From Rahnella aceris (GTDB lineage Bacteria; Pseudomonadota; Gammaproteobacteria; Enterobacterales; Enterobacteriaceae): 64,000 nt of DNA. The translations under genes and the position numbers were made by a program. Below the pieces are notes generated by a model. The model had not been told where the DNA came from and made no database searches. It worked only from the letters and a program-made list of their open reading frames with translations. Within the stretch, counting starts at the first letter, position 1. Each line of letters starts with the position of its first letter. The stretch is taken from contig NZ_JAADJV010000001.1 of NCBI RefSeq assembly GCF_011684115.1, forward strand, positions 1,674,001 through 1,738,000, given 5' to 3'. Of the stretch, positions 27,318 through 35,435 are shown piece by piece.

Positions 27318-27584
27318 ATGTTTGCAGTAATTTTTGGGCGTCCTGGCTGTCCTTATTGCGTACGCGCTAAAGAGTTGGCTGAAAAACTGACTGAAGAACG
27401 TGATGATTTCAACTTCCGCTACATCGATATTCACGCGGAAGGCATCACTAAAGCCGACCTGGAAAAAACCGTGGGTAAACCGGTAGAAACCGTTCCGCAG
27501 ATTTTCCTCGATCAGAAACACATCGGTGGCTGTACTGACTTCGAAGCCTATGCCAAAGAGCATCTGGCGCTGTTCAGCAACTGA
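27318..27584 (+). CDS. grxA: glutaredoxin 1
   Basis: Grx1 (88 aa) reduces disulphides, notably ribonucleotide reductase, using glutathione. Start MFAVIFGRPGCPYCVRAKEL with AAAGGAG upstream. Active-site CPYC at residues 11-14, the cis-proline loop VPQIFLDQ and the GGCTDFEAY glutathione site are all present. The frame opens 21 codons earlier without conservation. A strong terminator follows. Confidence 0.96.
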   Translation: MFAVIFGRPGCPYCVRAKELAEKLTEERDDFNFRYIDIHAEGITKADLEKTVGKPVETVPQIFLDQKHIGGCTDFEAYAKEHLALFSN

Positions 27585-27613
27585 TCCGCGATAAAATAAA
27601 GATATACACAGCC

Positions 27614-27640
27614 AAAAGGCGCTCAGTGAGCGCCTTTTTT
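27614..27640 (+). terminator. intrinsic terminator of grxA
   Basis: AAAAGGCGCTCA and TGAGCGCCTTTTTT form a tight hairpin (8-bp GC core) ending in six T. Located 30 bases after the grxA stop. Confidence 0.93.
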
Positions 27641-27662
27641 ATGGCTTCTACATCATGACATG

Positions 27663-28034
27663 TCAGTGTTGCCTGAACTGCCGGTAAGCAATGACCAGCA
27701 AATGAACCAGCATAGCGCCCAGAACACACCAAAATATCGCACTGGTGGCATAGGCCAGTTCCTGCATCAGCGGACGAACGCGTGGATAAAAGGCCATGCG
27801 CAATAAAAAGCACACAGGGATGGAAACCAGCCCGCCGACAAAGGACGAAAATATCGCCGAATCGCGGGAAATCAGCGACGTCACCACGCCGGGAATTAAA
27901 AATAATAACAGGCCATATTCCGGGCCTGGCGCGATATTTCTAACAATAATCCAGCCATTCTTTAACATAAGAAAAATAATTAAGAACATTGTGCAACAAA
28001 TTAATGGGGCTACCACTTTTCGCCAAATTGCCAT
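27663..28034 (-). CDS. ybjM: YbjM family inner-membrane protein
   Basis: A 123-residue protein with four membrane helices (KVVAPLICCTMFLIIFLML, YGLLLFLIPGVVTSLI, SIPVCFLLRMAFYP, TSAIFWCVLGAMLVHLLVIAY). The helix 2 loop GPEYGLLLFLIPG and the FWCVLGA segment parallel E. coli YbjM, which is also next to grxA. Function unknown. A start with GGAGGAAGT upstream at 28034. Confidence 0.85.
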   Translation of the reverse strand: MAIWRKVVAPLICCTMFLIIFLMLKNGWIIVRNIAPGPEYGLLLFLIPGVVTSLISRDSAIFSSFVGGLVSIPVCFLLRMAFYPRVRPLMQELAYATSAIFWCVLGAMLVHLLVIAYRQFRQH

Positions 28035-28357
28035 TTTACTTCCTCCTTAAAGTTGGCGAGATTTCACAGGTTCTCTGCATAAAATGCGTTCTTTGTTACC
28101 TGTCAGAGCCTTCTGGCTCATTTCCCCAGAGCGTTCCGCACTCCCGCGAAACACAAAAAAAGCTTTCAGAAGATTTATACGGGCATTTCTCTGGCTGAAC
28201 TGGCGTTCTGTGACTAAAATGACGCCCGAAACCCAATTTTCCACCCCGCCGGGGCTGAAACAGACCGTGCGATCCTGAGTAGGAATTTTCTGTTTCTGAA
28301 TTTATCCTTTACATTCTCCTATATCAAGAATTTGTTGGTAAACAATAAGTTATCCTT
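28035..28357. other. intergenic region between ybjM and ybjL
   Basis: About 320 bases. It must hold the divergent promoters of ybjM and ybjL. An inverted repeat GAGCC..GGCTC is seen near 28106-28118 but without a T tract. No gene supported. Confidence 0.45.
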
Positions 28358-30040
28358 GTGAATATAAACGTCGCTAGTTTGTTAAACGGGAATTACATCC
28401 TGTTATTATTTGTGGTTTTGGCACTCGGTCTGTGCCTGGGGAAAATTCGCCTGGGTTCCGTTCAGCTCGGAAATTCTATCGGCGTATTAGTGGTTTCGCT
28501 GCTTTTGGGTCAGCAGCATTTCAGTATTAATACTGAAGCGCTCAACCTCGGCTTTATGTTGTTTATTTTCTGCGTAGGCGTCGAAGCAGGGCCAAACTTT
28601 TTTTCCATTTTCTTCCGTGACGGCAAAAATTATTTCATGCTGGCACTGGTGATGGTCGGCAGCGCCATGTTACTGGCACTCGGACTCGGACGTTTGTTCG
28701 GCTGGGACATCGGCCTCACCGCCGGGATGCTCGCGGGTTCAATGACCTCAACCCCGGTTCTGGTCGGCGCCGGAGACACGTTGCGTAATACCATGGGCGG
28801 TAACAAGATGCTCGGGCCTGAACTGGATAACCTGAGCCTGGGCTACGCCCTGACCTATCTCATCGGTCTGGTGAGCCTGATTTTCGGCGCACGTTATCTG
28901 CCGAAGCTGCAACATCAGGATTTGCCTACCAGCGCCCAGCAGATCGCGCGCGAGCGTGGCCTGGATACCGACAGTAAACGAAAAGTGTATCTGCCGGTGA
29001 TCCGCGCCTATCGCGTGGGGCAGGAGCTGGTGGCCTGGGCTGATGGTAAAAACCTGCGTGAACTGGGGATCTATCGTCAGACTGGCTGCTATATAGAGCG
29101 AATCCGCCGTAATGGCATCCTGGCGACACCGGACGGCGACGCCGTATTGCAGGTGGGCGATGAGATCTCACTGGTCGGTTATCCGGACGCACATTCACGC
29201 CTCGACCCGAGTTTCCGTAACGGTAAGGAAGTGTTTGACCGCGACCTGCTCGACATGCGTATCGTGACCGAAGAAGTGGTGGTCAAGAATAACCACGCGG
29301 TCGGCAAGCGTCTGAGTCAACTGAATCTCACCGATCAGGGCTGTTTCCTCAACCGCGTGATCCGCAGTCAGATTGAAATGCCTATCGATGACAGTATCGT
29401 GCTGAATAAAGGCGATGTGTTGCAGGTCAGCGGCGACGCAAAACGGGTGAAAAGCGTGGCGGAGCGTATCGGGTTTATCTCCGTACACAGTCAGCTCACG
29501 GATTTGCTGGCCTTCTGCGCCTTCTTTATTGTCGGCCTGATGATCGGCCTCATCACTTTCCAGTTCAAAAACTTTAGTTTTGGCATCGGTAACGCCGCCG
29601 GACTGCTGTTCGCCGGGATCATGCTCGGCTTCCTGCGAGCCAACCACCCTACTTTCGGTTATATCCCGCAGGGCGCGCTAAATATGGTGAAAGAGTTTGG
29701 CCTGATGGTGTTTATGGCGGGTGTCGGCCTCAGTGCCGGTGCGGGTATCAATAATGGTCTCGGCGCAATAGGCGGCCAGATGCTGCTTTCCGGCCTGATT
29801 GTCAGCCTGGTGCCGGTGGTGATTTGCTTCATCTTCGGGGCATATGTTTTACGCATGAACCGCGCTTTGCTGTTCGGAGCCATCATGGGTGCACGAACCT
29901 GCGCCCCGGCGATGGAAATCATCAGCGACACGGCACGCAGTAACATTCCGGCACTCGGTTATGCAGGAACCTATGCCATTGCTAACGTATTACTGACGCT
30001 CGCCGGTACGCTAATCGTCATCATCTGGCCCGGTGCATGA
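28358..30040 (+). CDS. ybjL: putative transport protein YbjL (AspT/YidE family)
   Basis: YbjL (560 aa) belongs to the aspartate:alanine exchanger (AAEX) family with two membrane blocks flanking two RCK-C (TrkA-C) domains. First block: [42 protein letters not shown] domains near residues 205-375 ([35 protein letters not shown]). Second block: [19 protein letters not shown]. Substrate unknown. Start codon is GTG. A hairpin terminator follows, then rybB. Confidence 0.93.
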   Translation: MNINVASLLNGNYILLLFVVLALGLCLGKIRLGSVQLGNSIGVLVVSLLLGQQHFSINTEALNLGFMLFIFCVGVEAGPNFFSIFFRDGKNYFMLALVMVGSAMLLALGLGRLFGWDIGLTAGMLAGSMTSTPVLVGAGDTLRNTMGGNKMLGPELDNLSLGYALTYLIGLVSLIFGARYLPKLQHQDLPTSAQQIARERGLDTDSKRKVYLPVIRAYRVGQELVAWADGKNLRELGIYRQTGCYIERIRRNGILATPDGDAVLQVGDEISLVGYPDAHSRLDPSFRNGKEVFDRDLLDMRIVTEEVVVKNNHAVGKRLSQLNLTDQGCFLNRVIRSQIEMPIDDSIVLNKGDVLQVSGDAKRVKSVAERIGFISVHSQLTDLLAFCAFFIVGLMIGLITFQFKNFSFGIGNAAGLLFAGIMLGFLRANHPTFGYIPQGALNMVKEFGLMVFMAGVGLSAGAGINNGLGAIGGQMLLSGLIVSLVPVVICFIFGAYVLRMNRALLFGAIMGARTCAPAMEIISDTARSNIPALGYAGTYAIANVLLTLAGTLIVIIWPGA

Positions 30041-30061
30041 CGTAACTCATTGAAGTGTAAT

Positions 30062-30101
30062 GGGGCAAAAAGAAATCAATATTTTTTTAAATTTTTGCCC
30101 C
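30062..30101 (+). terminator. probable ybjL terminator
   Basis: GGGGCAAAAA (30062-30071) pairs with TTTTTGCCCC (30092-30101), a 10-bp stem with an AT-rich 20-base loop. It is the last element before the rybB promoter. Confidence 0.65.
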
Positions 30102-30108
30102 CTCGCAC

Positions 30109-30135
30109 GAACTTTTAAAGTTAGCCAGAGTCTTA
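30109..30135 (+). promoter_or_regulatory. sigma-E promoter of rybB
   Basis: GAACTTTT at 30109-30116 matches the sigma-E -35 (GGAACTTT), and TCTTA at 30131-30135 resembles the -10 (TCTAA/TCTGA). The spacing is 14 bases and the first base of RybB is 7 bases later. RybB is known to be sigma-E dependent. Confidence 0.8.
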
Positions 30136-30141
30136 ATTAGT

Positions 30142-30222
30142 GCCACTGCTTTTCTTTGAAGTCCCCAAATTTGGAGAGCCCGTCAATCCCGCCTTATTAG
30201 GTTCAAGATTGCCGGGTTTTTT
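30142..30222 (+). ncRNA. rybB: small RNA RybB
   Basis: The 5' end GCCACTGCTTTTCTTTGA is identical to E. coli RybB, including the 16-base seed that represses outer-membrane protein messages through Hfq. Then GTCCCC and GAGCCCGTCAATCCCGCC, and the rho-independent terminator CCCGTCAATC / GATTGCCGGG with TTTTTT (30217-30222). E. coli RybB is 79 nt; this is about 81. A sigma-E promoter sits directly upstream. It lies after ybjL, in the same neighbourhood as in E. coli. Confidence 0.93.
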
Positions 30223-30327
30223 CTTGCCCGAAATTCATACCTTGTGCATAAGGCATATTGAGTACTTCATTTAGATCCGTTGCGAGACAAAGCAGCGGGA
30301 AGAAATGCAAGTGTAATGTCCCGCCAG

Positions 30328-30582
30328 CTAGGCAACTTCAATCTGATATAGCAATTCCACGAGCGATATCGCGCTAACATTATCCCAGCGAAGATAGCTA
30401 TCCAACGAACTGGATCCTGAATCTCTTCCCAGTACTCTAAGACAGATTGCTTGATGGTCTTGTGATGCAGAGACCCATACAACCCCACTCTGCTGTGCAA
30501 AATAAGTAGACCCCTTCAGGCCTTCTCGTTGTATGCGCTTCTTCCATGTATCAACTTTTTGCGTACTAATTTTTAGGCTCAT
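30328..30582 (-). CDS. hypothetical island protein, 84 aa
   Basis: Unrecognised small protein starting MSLKISTQKVDTWKKRIQRE. GGGAT lies 4-5 bases upstream of the ATG at 30582. The sequence looks cytoplasmic (a basic N-terminal helix, then mixed strands). The frame stays open upstream through seven GAATT repeats to an ATG at 30654, which raises the possibility of repeat-controlled expression. It is the first gene of the AT-rich island after rybB. Function unknown. Confidence 0.55.
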   Translation of the reverse strand: MSLKISTQKVDTWKKRIQREGLKGSTYFAQQSGVVWVSASQDHQAICLRVLGRDSGSSSLDSYLRWDNVSAISLVELLYQIEVA

Positions 30583-30604
30583 AGTTATCCCATATCCGAT
30601 AATC

Positions 30605-30639
30605 GAATTGAATTGAATTGAATTGAATTGAATTGAATT
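30605..30639. repeat. seven perfect GAATT tandem repeats
   Basis: A 35-base simple repeat, seven exact GAATT units, 22 bases upstream of the ATG at 30582 (minus strand). Unit length is not a multiple of three. It overlaps the coding frame if the upstream ATG at 30654 is used. Confidence 0.97.
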
Positions 30640-30915
30640 AATGAATGTCGGCATCCAGACTTGATAAAGATATCTTCATATCAGTGTGATATAACCTCAT
30701 TCATCTGTGAACCAAATTCATAGGTGTATGTGATGGGCACTGGTTGATCAATATCAATGGAACTTATTCAGTTAAACTAATCATCTGATTGCCCAAGGAC
30801 ATGATTTAAATTCCCACCGCAGGCAACAGTTTTGAGTGTGTTTTTTCAGATATTGAAGAGATTACATATGTAAGAATCACACCAGTTTTGAATTGACAGA
30901 ATAAAGGATTATGAA

Positions 30916-32613
30916 ATGGATTTATTTGTCACATTAGTACTCTTGTTAGCCCTACTTTCTCCAATCCTGACTGTTACCCTAGTCAAGAAAAGCAAAAAGC
31001 ATAAGGTGGAGGTCGATAACCTTATCGCAAGTAATACTTCCCTCGCAAATGAATTATATGATAGCCAAGAGAAGCTGAGCCTGATTGAAGAAAATTTTGC
31101 TCAAGCTGTTCGAGAGCATTCTGAACTTGAAGGAAAAGCAGCTCCCTTATGGCAGTATCAAAGACTACATGATGCAGTCCAAAATGCTGAGAAAAAGATA
31201 AAGACTGCTGAGTCAATAGCCAAAGAAAAAATTGATGAAGCCCAAATAAAGGCCGCCAGAGCTATAAGTGAAGCTCATAATCAAGCTCGGCTCACAATAA
31301 ACAATGCAAACAGTGAAGCAGTAGCAATCACTAAAGACGCGCGAGATGCTCGTTTGAAAGCCAAAGAACGGCTTGATAATGCCAACAGTAAAACCGATGA
31401 GCTGATATCTAATGCAAATGATAATGCGATGAAAATAATCGCTGATGCAGAGATCCGAGCAAAAGAGATTGCTGGTTCTGCCTATGAAGCGAAAGAGTTT
31501 GCTGAAACATACCAGGCTGTAGCCAAATCCATGAAAAATAAAATTGAAGGATATGGCGATGAATGGATAGTTCCCAACCGCAGCGTTTTAGATGAAATTG
31601 CAGACAATTATGAGTTTACGGATGCAGGAAGAGAACTTCAAAAAGCGCGAGAGTTAACTAAGTCTCTTATTAATACAAGTAAAGCCGCAAGCTGCGAGTA
31701 TGTTGAAACCAATAGGCGCAACACTGCAATTAAATTTGTATTAGATGCATTTAATGGGAAAGTTGACAGTACTCTTTCTAAAATCAAGCACAACAACTAC
31801 GGTAAACTTTCACAAGAAATTAAAGATGCATTCCAGTTGGTGAATTTTAATGGCTCAGCATTTCGGTCTGCTCAGATCACCGACATCTACCTTCAGGCCC
31901 GACTTAACGAACTTAAGTGGGGTGTTGCAGTAAATGAAATCATGCTTGAAGAAAAAGAGGAGCAAAGACGAATTAAAGAACAACTGCGTGAAGAAGAAAA
32001 AGCCCGCCGTGATTACGAGAAAGCGATAAAAGAAGCCGAGAAAGAAGAGAAAACCATACAGCAAGCCATCGATAAAGCGACACAAGAGTTAATGCTTGCA
32101 AGTGAAGAACAACGCTTAGCTCTTGAGAAAAAATTAGCTGAGCTTCAAACCAAATATGAAGAAGCCGAGGCCAAGAACCAAAGAGCAATTTCAATGGCCC
32201 AGCAAACACGTGCAGGCCACGTATATGTTATCAGCAATATTGGCTCTTTCGGTGAACACGTATACAAAATTGGGATGACACGTCGTCTAGAACCATTAGA
32301 CCGCGTTCGTGAACTTGGTGACGCCAGCGTTCCATTCTCATTTGATGTACATGCCATGATTTACAGTGACGATGCGCCTTCACTAGAAAACCATTTGCAT
32401 AAAGTATTCAATGACAGGCAAGTGAACAAGATTAATGCTCGTAAAGAGTTCTTCAATGTCAGGATAAAGGATATCAAATCAACTATTGAAGATATGAGCA
32501 TCAGTGCGCACTGGACAATGTTTGCGGACGCCAAAGAATATAGAGAGTCCTTAGCTATTGAAAATGAGCGTTCAGCAGCAATCACTGCAAATGAGGAGCT
32601 TGTGGTTGCTTAA
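30916..32613 (+). CDS. SNIPE-like membrane-anchored DUF4041/GIY-YIG nuclease
   Basis: A 565-residue protein. Residues 1-23 are a membrane helix (DLFVTLVLLLALLSPILTV) followed by KKSKKHK, then a long Ala/Lys/Glu-rich coiled coil to about 215. Residues 215-340 (YGDEWIVPNRSVLDEIADNY, LSQEIKDAFQLVNFNG) look like DUF4041. A second coiled coil (EEKEEQRRIKEQLREEEK) links to a C-terminal T5orf172/GIY-YIG nuclease domain from residue 435: HVYVIS, YKIG (450-453), GMTRR, SLENHL (Glu 491) and KEFFNV. This order is that of SNIPE, a membrane nuclease reported to cut phage DNA as it enters. RBS AAAGGA. Domain calls are by eye. Confidence 0.8.
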   Translation: MDLFVTLVLLLALLSPILTVTLVKKSKKHKVEVDNLIASNTSLANELYDSQEKLSLIEENFAQAVREHSELEGKAAPLWQYQRLHDAVQNAEKKIKTAESIAKEKIDEAQIKAARAISEAHNQARLTINNANSEAVAITKDARDARLKAKERLDNANSKTDELISNANDNAMKIIADAEIRAKEIAGSAYEAKEFAETYQAVAKSMKNKIEGYGDEWIVPNRSVLDEIADNYEFTDAGRELQKARELTKSLINTSKAASCEYVETNRRNTAIKFVLDAFNGKVDSTLSKIKHNNYGKLSQEIKDAFQLVNFNGSAFRSAQITDIYLQARLNELKWGVAVNEIMLEEKEEQRRIKEQLREEEKARRDYEKAIKEAEKEEKTIQQAIDKATQELMLASEEQRLALEKKLAELQTKYEEAEAKNQRAISMAQQTRAGHVYVISNIGSFGEHVYKIGMTRRLEPLDRVRELGDASVPFSFDVHAMIYSDDAPSLENHLHKVFNDRQVNKINARKEFFNVRIKDIKSTIEDMSISAHWTMFADAKEYRESLAIENERSAAITANEELVVA

Positions 32614-32850
32614 TATTTATGCTTTTTCATAAAGCGGCTGCCTGGCCCTTCCACGGAACCGGAAGTGTCTGGTAACCGTGCTCGGTGAAGACCACGCAGG
32701 GGACATCAGCTCAACCAGCGGGTTGAACTGACAGGTATCGAGGTGATGCCACTTGCGACGCCGGTGAACATGTATGGAGCAGGATTTACCGCAGGTTGGG
32801 GGGCAGTTGTGTGTGCCCAGCAATGCCGACAATGTCCGTCACAGAACAGG
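32614..32850 (-). pseudogene. ISL3-family transposase fragment, frameshifted
   Basis: On the minus strand two frames together read like the N-terminal part of an ISL3 transposase. Frame one gives HRRRKWHHLDTCQFNPLVE (family: HRRxWRHLDTCQF), and a second frame continues ADVPCVVFTEHGYQTLPVPW (family: VPRVxCPEHGVxxVxVPW). No inverted repeats or full-length transposase are seen. It is a short decayed remnant. Confidence 0.65.
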
Positions 32851-32941
32851 ATTTTTCAACAAGAGAAAGAAACTGAACCTGCCACGGTAAAGACAGGATA
32901 AGGATAGAGGGATTTTTGTCCATGAAAGTGCTCTGGGTTGG

Positions 32942-33334
32942 TTAGGTACTTATACATTTTTCTGGCACCAAACCATACTCTCCAGAATGTTTGAGCGCCC
33001 AGCACCAGCAGTTTAGAGACTAGATGACAGAATTTTCTCGCTGGACCTGACTGAGAGTTCATGGGCCATATAGTCTTCAAGACAGATAACTTCTTTAGAA
33101 CTGAGGGGGAGAAAATATTTGTTGGGGAGCACATCCGGCTTTCCCTGAGGTGAGTGTTATCAATACCCACCCCGGATATTCAAGGTCACAATGGCTAATA
33201 ACGGCAGTATCATTTTTCGTTATCAAAATAGGGTCAGGAAAAGTAGAACTGTAATTTCTGATGACAACAGCAGCATTACTCAAGTGGTACCTCCCATTGT
33301 TCGGTGAACAACCAAATCCTACAATAGCCACCAC
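32942..33334 (-). pseudogene. tandem SH3-domain protein, broken
   Basis: Domain 1 (frame from 33334) contains AVVIRNYSSTFPDPILITK, then EYPGWVLITLTSGKAGCAP, the pattern of a bacterial SH3 domain (ends in G-x-x-G-W-V-P; here a Cys replaces the Trp). Downstream, a second frame gives DYMAHELSVRSSEKI, then a stop, and a third frame gives WCWALKHSGEYGLVPEKC ending at TAA. Together they are a second SH3 domain split by frameshifts. Function of the intact gene is unknown. Confidence 0.6.
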
Positions 33335-33393
33335 AACGGGGGAAGACCCTTTTGTATACAGTTAAATATCCCCTTCTTTGGAGGGAATCACGC
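33335..33393. other. leader of the integrase remnant
   Basis: Short AT-rich stretch with GGAGGG at 33380-33385, an intact ribosome site for the ATG at 33394 although the gene behind it is broken. Confidence 0.4.
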
Positions 33394-33585
33394 ATGGCAG
33401 TCCGCAAAGTGACAACTGGTCAATAAATGTGTGAACGCTACCCTGCCAGCCGTTCTGGCTGCAGGGTGTCGAAGATGTTTGCAACTAAAGGAAAAGGTAT
33501 ACCATAGATGAAAACGAGAATAGGTCTGAGTCTAGCCAGGATGACACAACTAACTTTGATATAACCTTAACGGGTAAGTGATACA
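33394..33585 (+). pseudogene. P2-type phage integrase, N-terminal remnant with stops
   Basis: From ATG 33394 the frame reads MAVRKVTTGQ, a TAA stop, then MCERYPASRSGCRVSKMFATKG. This follows the start of P2-like tyrosine integrases (MAVRKL.GKW.CECYP.GR.G.RVRK.FATKGEA). Later the frame slips to DENENRSESSQDD-like residues. The catalytic domain (R..H.R..Y) is not present. RBS is intact. It suggests a former P2-like prophage or satellite at this site. Confidence 0.65.
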
Positions 33586-33708
33586 TCTGCCTATTAGGTT
33601 TAATATAACCCACCGGTCACAATGCTTTCATTGCTTGTGGAATAATATTTTAGCGTACTTTAATTGTATAATCTCATTGAGATACTGAGTGCCAGATAAA
33701 ACTTATCA
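33586..33708. other. short AT-rich gap before the FRG gene
   Basis: No gene or hairpin seen. Contains the 3' flank of the FRG gene and the end of the integrase remnant. Confidence 0.4.
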
Positions 33709-34512
33709 CTACCAGCGCTCATTACTATGACTTTCAAAACTGGTGCTGTTGGCATAACAAAACCCATCAATGTCGGGGAAAAGAGTAAATTGCCTGATGT
33801 CGAAAACCTTTTCGAGCATGACTAAGCACTCCCTCTTCATGTCCGGTGTAAGAGCAATTAGTTTTACCCATTGCGAATTTTTTTGGAATAATAAGCTTCC
33901 CTCTAGTTCATCGCTAACTCGGCTATATAAGAATTGTGCATTCTGAGCGGCAATCCTTTTCGTCACAACAGGTGGTTGCCATAATCTTGGGCACACCTCC
34001 AAGACATCATCTGGTTTCGGATCGCCTGAACCAAATATTTCATTGTAAGTTCGTAGTTCAGGCCTTCCCTCAAAGCCACGAACGCTTGCCCAATGCAGAC
34101 CGAATAATAGTCCGATTTTATCTCTTTCAGAATTACAGGCAAACCAGAGGGCAACAAGCATATTTCTTGAAACGTCTACCAAACGTGTTGCTGCACCATG
34201 GTGTTGAAGCTTTGCCAGTAATTCAAAATCACAAAGCACTCGCCCATTTTCGTAATGATATCCTTGGTGTTTCGCACTACTTAGAAGCTCCCTTTCATAG
34301 TCACGCATACTCATTTCCGAAGGAAGATAACTTTTATCTTTCGCGAGCCGTCTATATGCCCCGCTATGAATAGGCCACTCAATGTTGCCTTGACCTCTCC
34401 AAAGATAGATATTTCGTGCGCCGTCTTTGTCCACAGAAGCAAACTCAATAATCTGCCAAAATTCATCAGGTGCTATCAATGGGCCGAATAACTCCGTTTC
34501 GATTAATTCCAT
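33709..34512 (-). CDS. FRG domain-containing protein
   Basis: A 267-residue protein of the FRG-domain family, named for conserved Phe and Arg-Gly. Visible signatures: NIYLWRGQGNIEWPIHSGAYRR (W-R-G-Q, and W.L.SGAYR), LLAKLQHHGAATRLVDVSRN (family: LL..QHHG..TRLLDWT.N, with Val-Ser instead of Trp-Thr) and ALWFAC. FRG proteins are common in defence islands and toxin-like loci; the catalytic role is unknown. Its start overlaps the end of the upstream ABM-like gene by 10 bases, so they are probably co-transcribed. No signal peptide. Confidence 0.85.
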   Translation of the reverse strand: MELIETELFGPLIAPDEFWQIIEFASVDKDGARNIYLWRGQGNIEWPIHSGAYRRLAKDKSYLPSEMSMRDYERELLSSAKHQGYHYENGRVLCDFELLAKLQHHGAATRLVDVSRNMLVALWFACNSERDKIGLLFGLHWASVRGFEGRPELRTYNEIFGSGDPKPDDVLEVCPRLWQPPVVTKRIAAQNAQFLYSRVSDELEGSLLFQKNSQWVKLIALTPDMKRECLVMLEKVFDIRQFTLFPDIDGFCYANSTSFESHSNERW

Positions 34513-34823
34513 AGTTTACCCACCACACCCTCAACCTCATGCTGAAACACATAAGGATCAGACAGCAATTCAAACTGTTCATCGTCCTGATAGGTCACGG
34601 CAACATGATAGTCATCACCGGCAAAGGCTTTTACTGCTTCGATATCCCGCCAGTAGGTTGCCAGGAAAAAATGCTCCCAGTCCCCTTGCGAAACGCTTTT
34701 GACCAAAGCGCCTAAATTGCCTTCGATACCCTGAGAATGCTGGACGCCCGTCAGTTGCAGATGTTCAGCAAATCCTGCTGCATGTTTTACGGGTACGCAT
34801 CCGTGCCATGTTCTAACTATCAC
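34503..34823 (-). CDS. antibiotic biosynthesis monooxygenase-like protein
   Basis: A 106-residue protein with a ferredoxin-like ABM fold: start MIVRTWHGCVPVKHAAGFAE, GNLGALVKSVSQGDWEHFFL, TYWRDIEAVKAFAGDDYHVA. The pattern (TYW.D.EA..AFAG.D...AV) is seen in stand-alone ABM-like proteins of unknown substrate. It lies upstream of and overlaps the FRG gene. No specific function can be given. Confidence 0.75.
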   Translation of the reverse strand: MIVRTWHGCVPVKHAAGFAEHLQLTGVQHSQGIEGNLGALVKSVSQGDWEHFFLATYWRDIEAVKAFAGDDYHVAVTYQDDEQFELLSDPYVFQHEVEGVVGKLWN

Positions 34824-34908
34824 GTTTTCATCTCCTCAATCATATTCACTTCAATAACATAGCGAAAATTTAACGTGAGTTGAAGAGCATCTGAACGTGT
34901 TTCAGCGC

Positions 34909-35274
34909 TTATTTCTCATTCTCAATCACCCGCACCAGCGTGCCGTCGATATCGATCATTGCGCCCATTCTCAGCCCGAATGGCTGCATTTTTGGCAGAT
35001 GAATGCACGGATGGGATTTTTTATCCTGCCCGATTCCTGCCGCCATAAACGCATCAAAAAGTGCATCGGCGTCATCGACGCGCAGGCAGCAGCTGAACCA
35101 GCTGGTGAGCGGGTCGAGATCCGTGTGCAGGAAGAATTCCAGCGTAAGAGTTCCGCGGGTCATGATCAGCCAGCCGTCATCAACGTAAGTGGTAATGAAT
35201 CCAAAGCTGCCATAAAAGCACTGGGTTTCTTCGAAATTACGGGAAGGAAGATTAGGGGTGGCGTAGTCGGTCAT
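34909..35274 (-). CDS. bleomycin-binding protein, Tn5 Ble-like (VOC family)
   Basis: A 121-residue VOC-fold protein. Start MTDYATPNLPSRNFEETQCFY corresponds closely to Tn5 Ble (MTDQATPNLPSRDFDSTAAFY), then GWLIMTRGTLTLEFFLHTDLDPLTSWFSCCLR (Ble: LDPLASWFSCCLR), and the end DIDGTLVRVIEN. Such proteins sequester bleomycin-type glycopeptides. It is a chromosomal relative; resistance is inferred. A longer frame to 35373 is not conserved. No transposon sequence surrounds it. Confidence 0.88.
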   Translation of the reverse strand: MTDYATPNLPSRNFEETQCFYGSFGFITTYVDDGWLIMTRGTLTLEFFLHTDLDPLTSWFSCCLRVDDADALFDAFMAAGIGQDKKSHPCIHLPKMQPFGLRMGAMIDIDGTLVRVIENEK

Positions 35275-35435
35275 CCTGGCCTCATCAGCAGTAATGCATT
35301 GAATGTTACGCCATGATGCCTGAGTGGGAAGGATGAGGAAAGAAGGAAAAATCAGTGAGTCATCCCCTGCCAACTGGCAGGGGAATCAGACACATGGCTC
35401 GCGGTTCCTGAAACTAACAGGGGCGCGCCGGCTTA

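Noticed and set aside
30267..30500. 77-codon minus-strand frame overlapping the 84-aa island gene
   Set aside because: Other frame of the same strand; the 84-aa frame has the better RBS.
30605..30639. GAATT array as CRISPR
   Set aside because: Units are 5 bases, uninterrupted and without spacers; it is a microsatellite.
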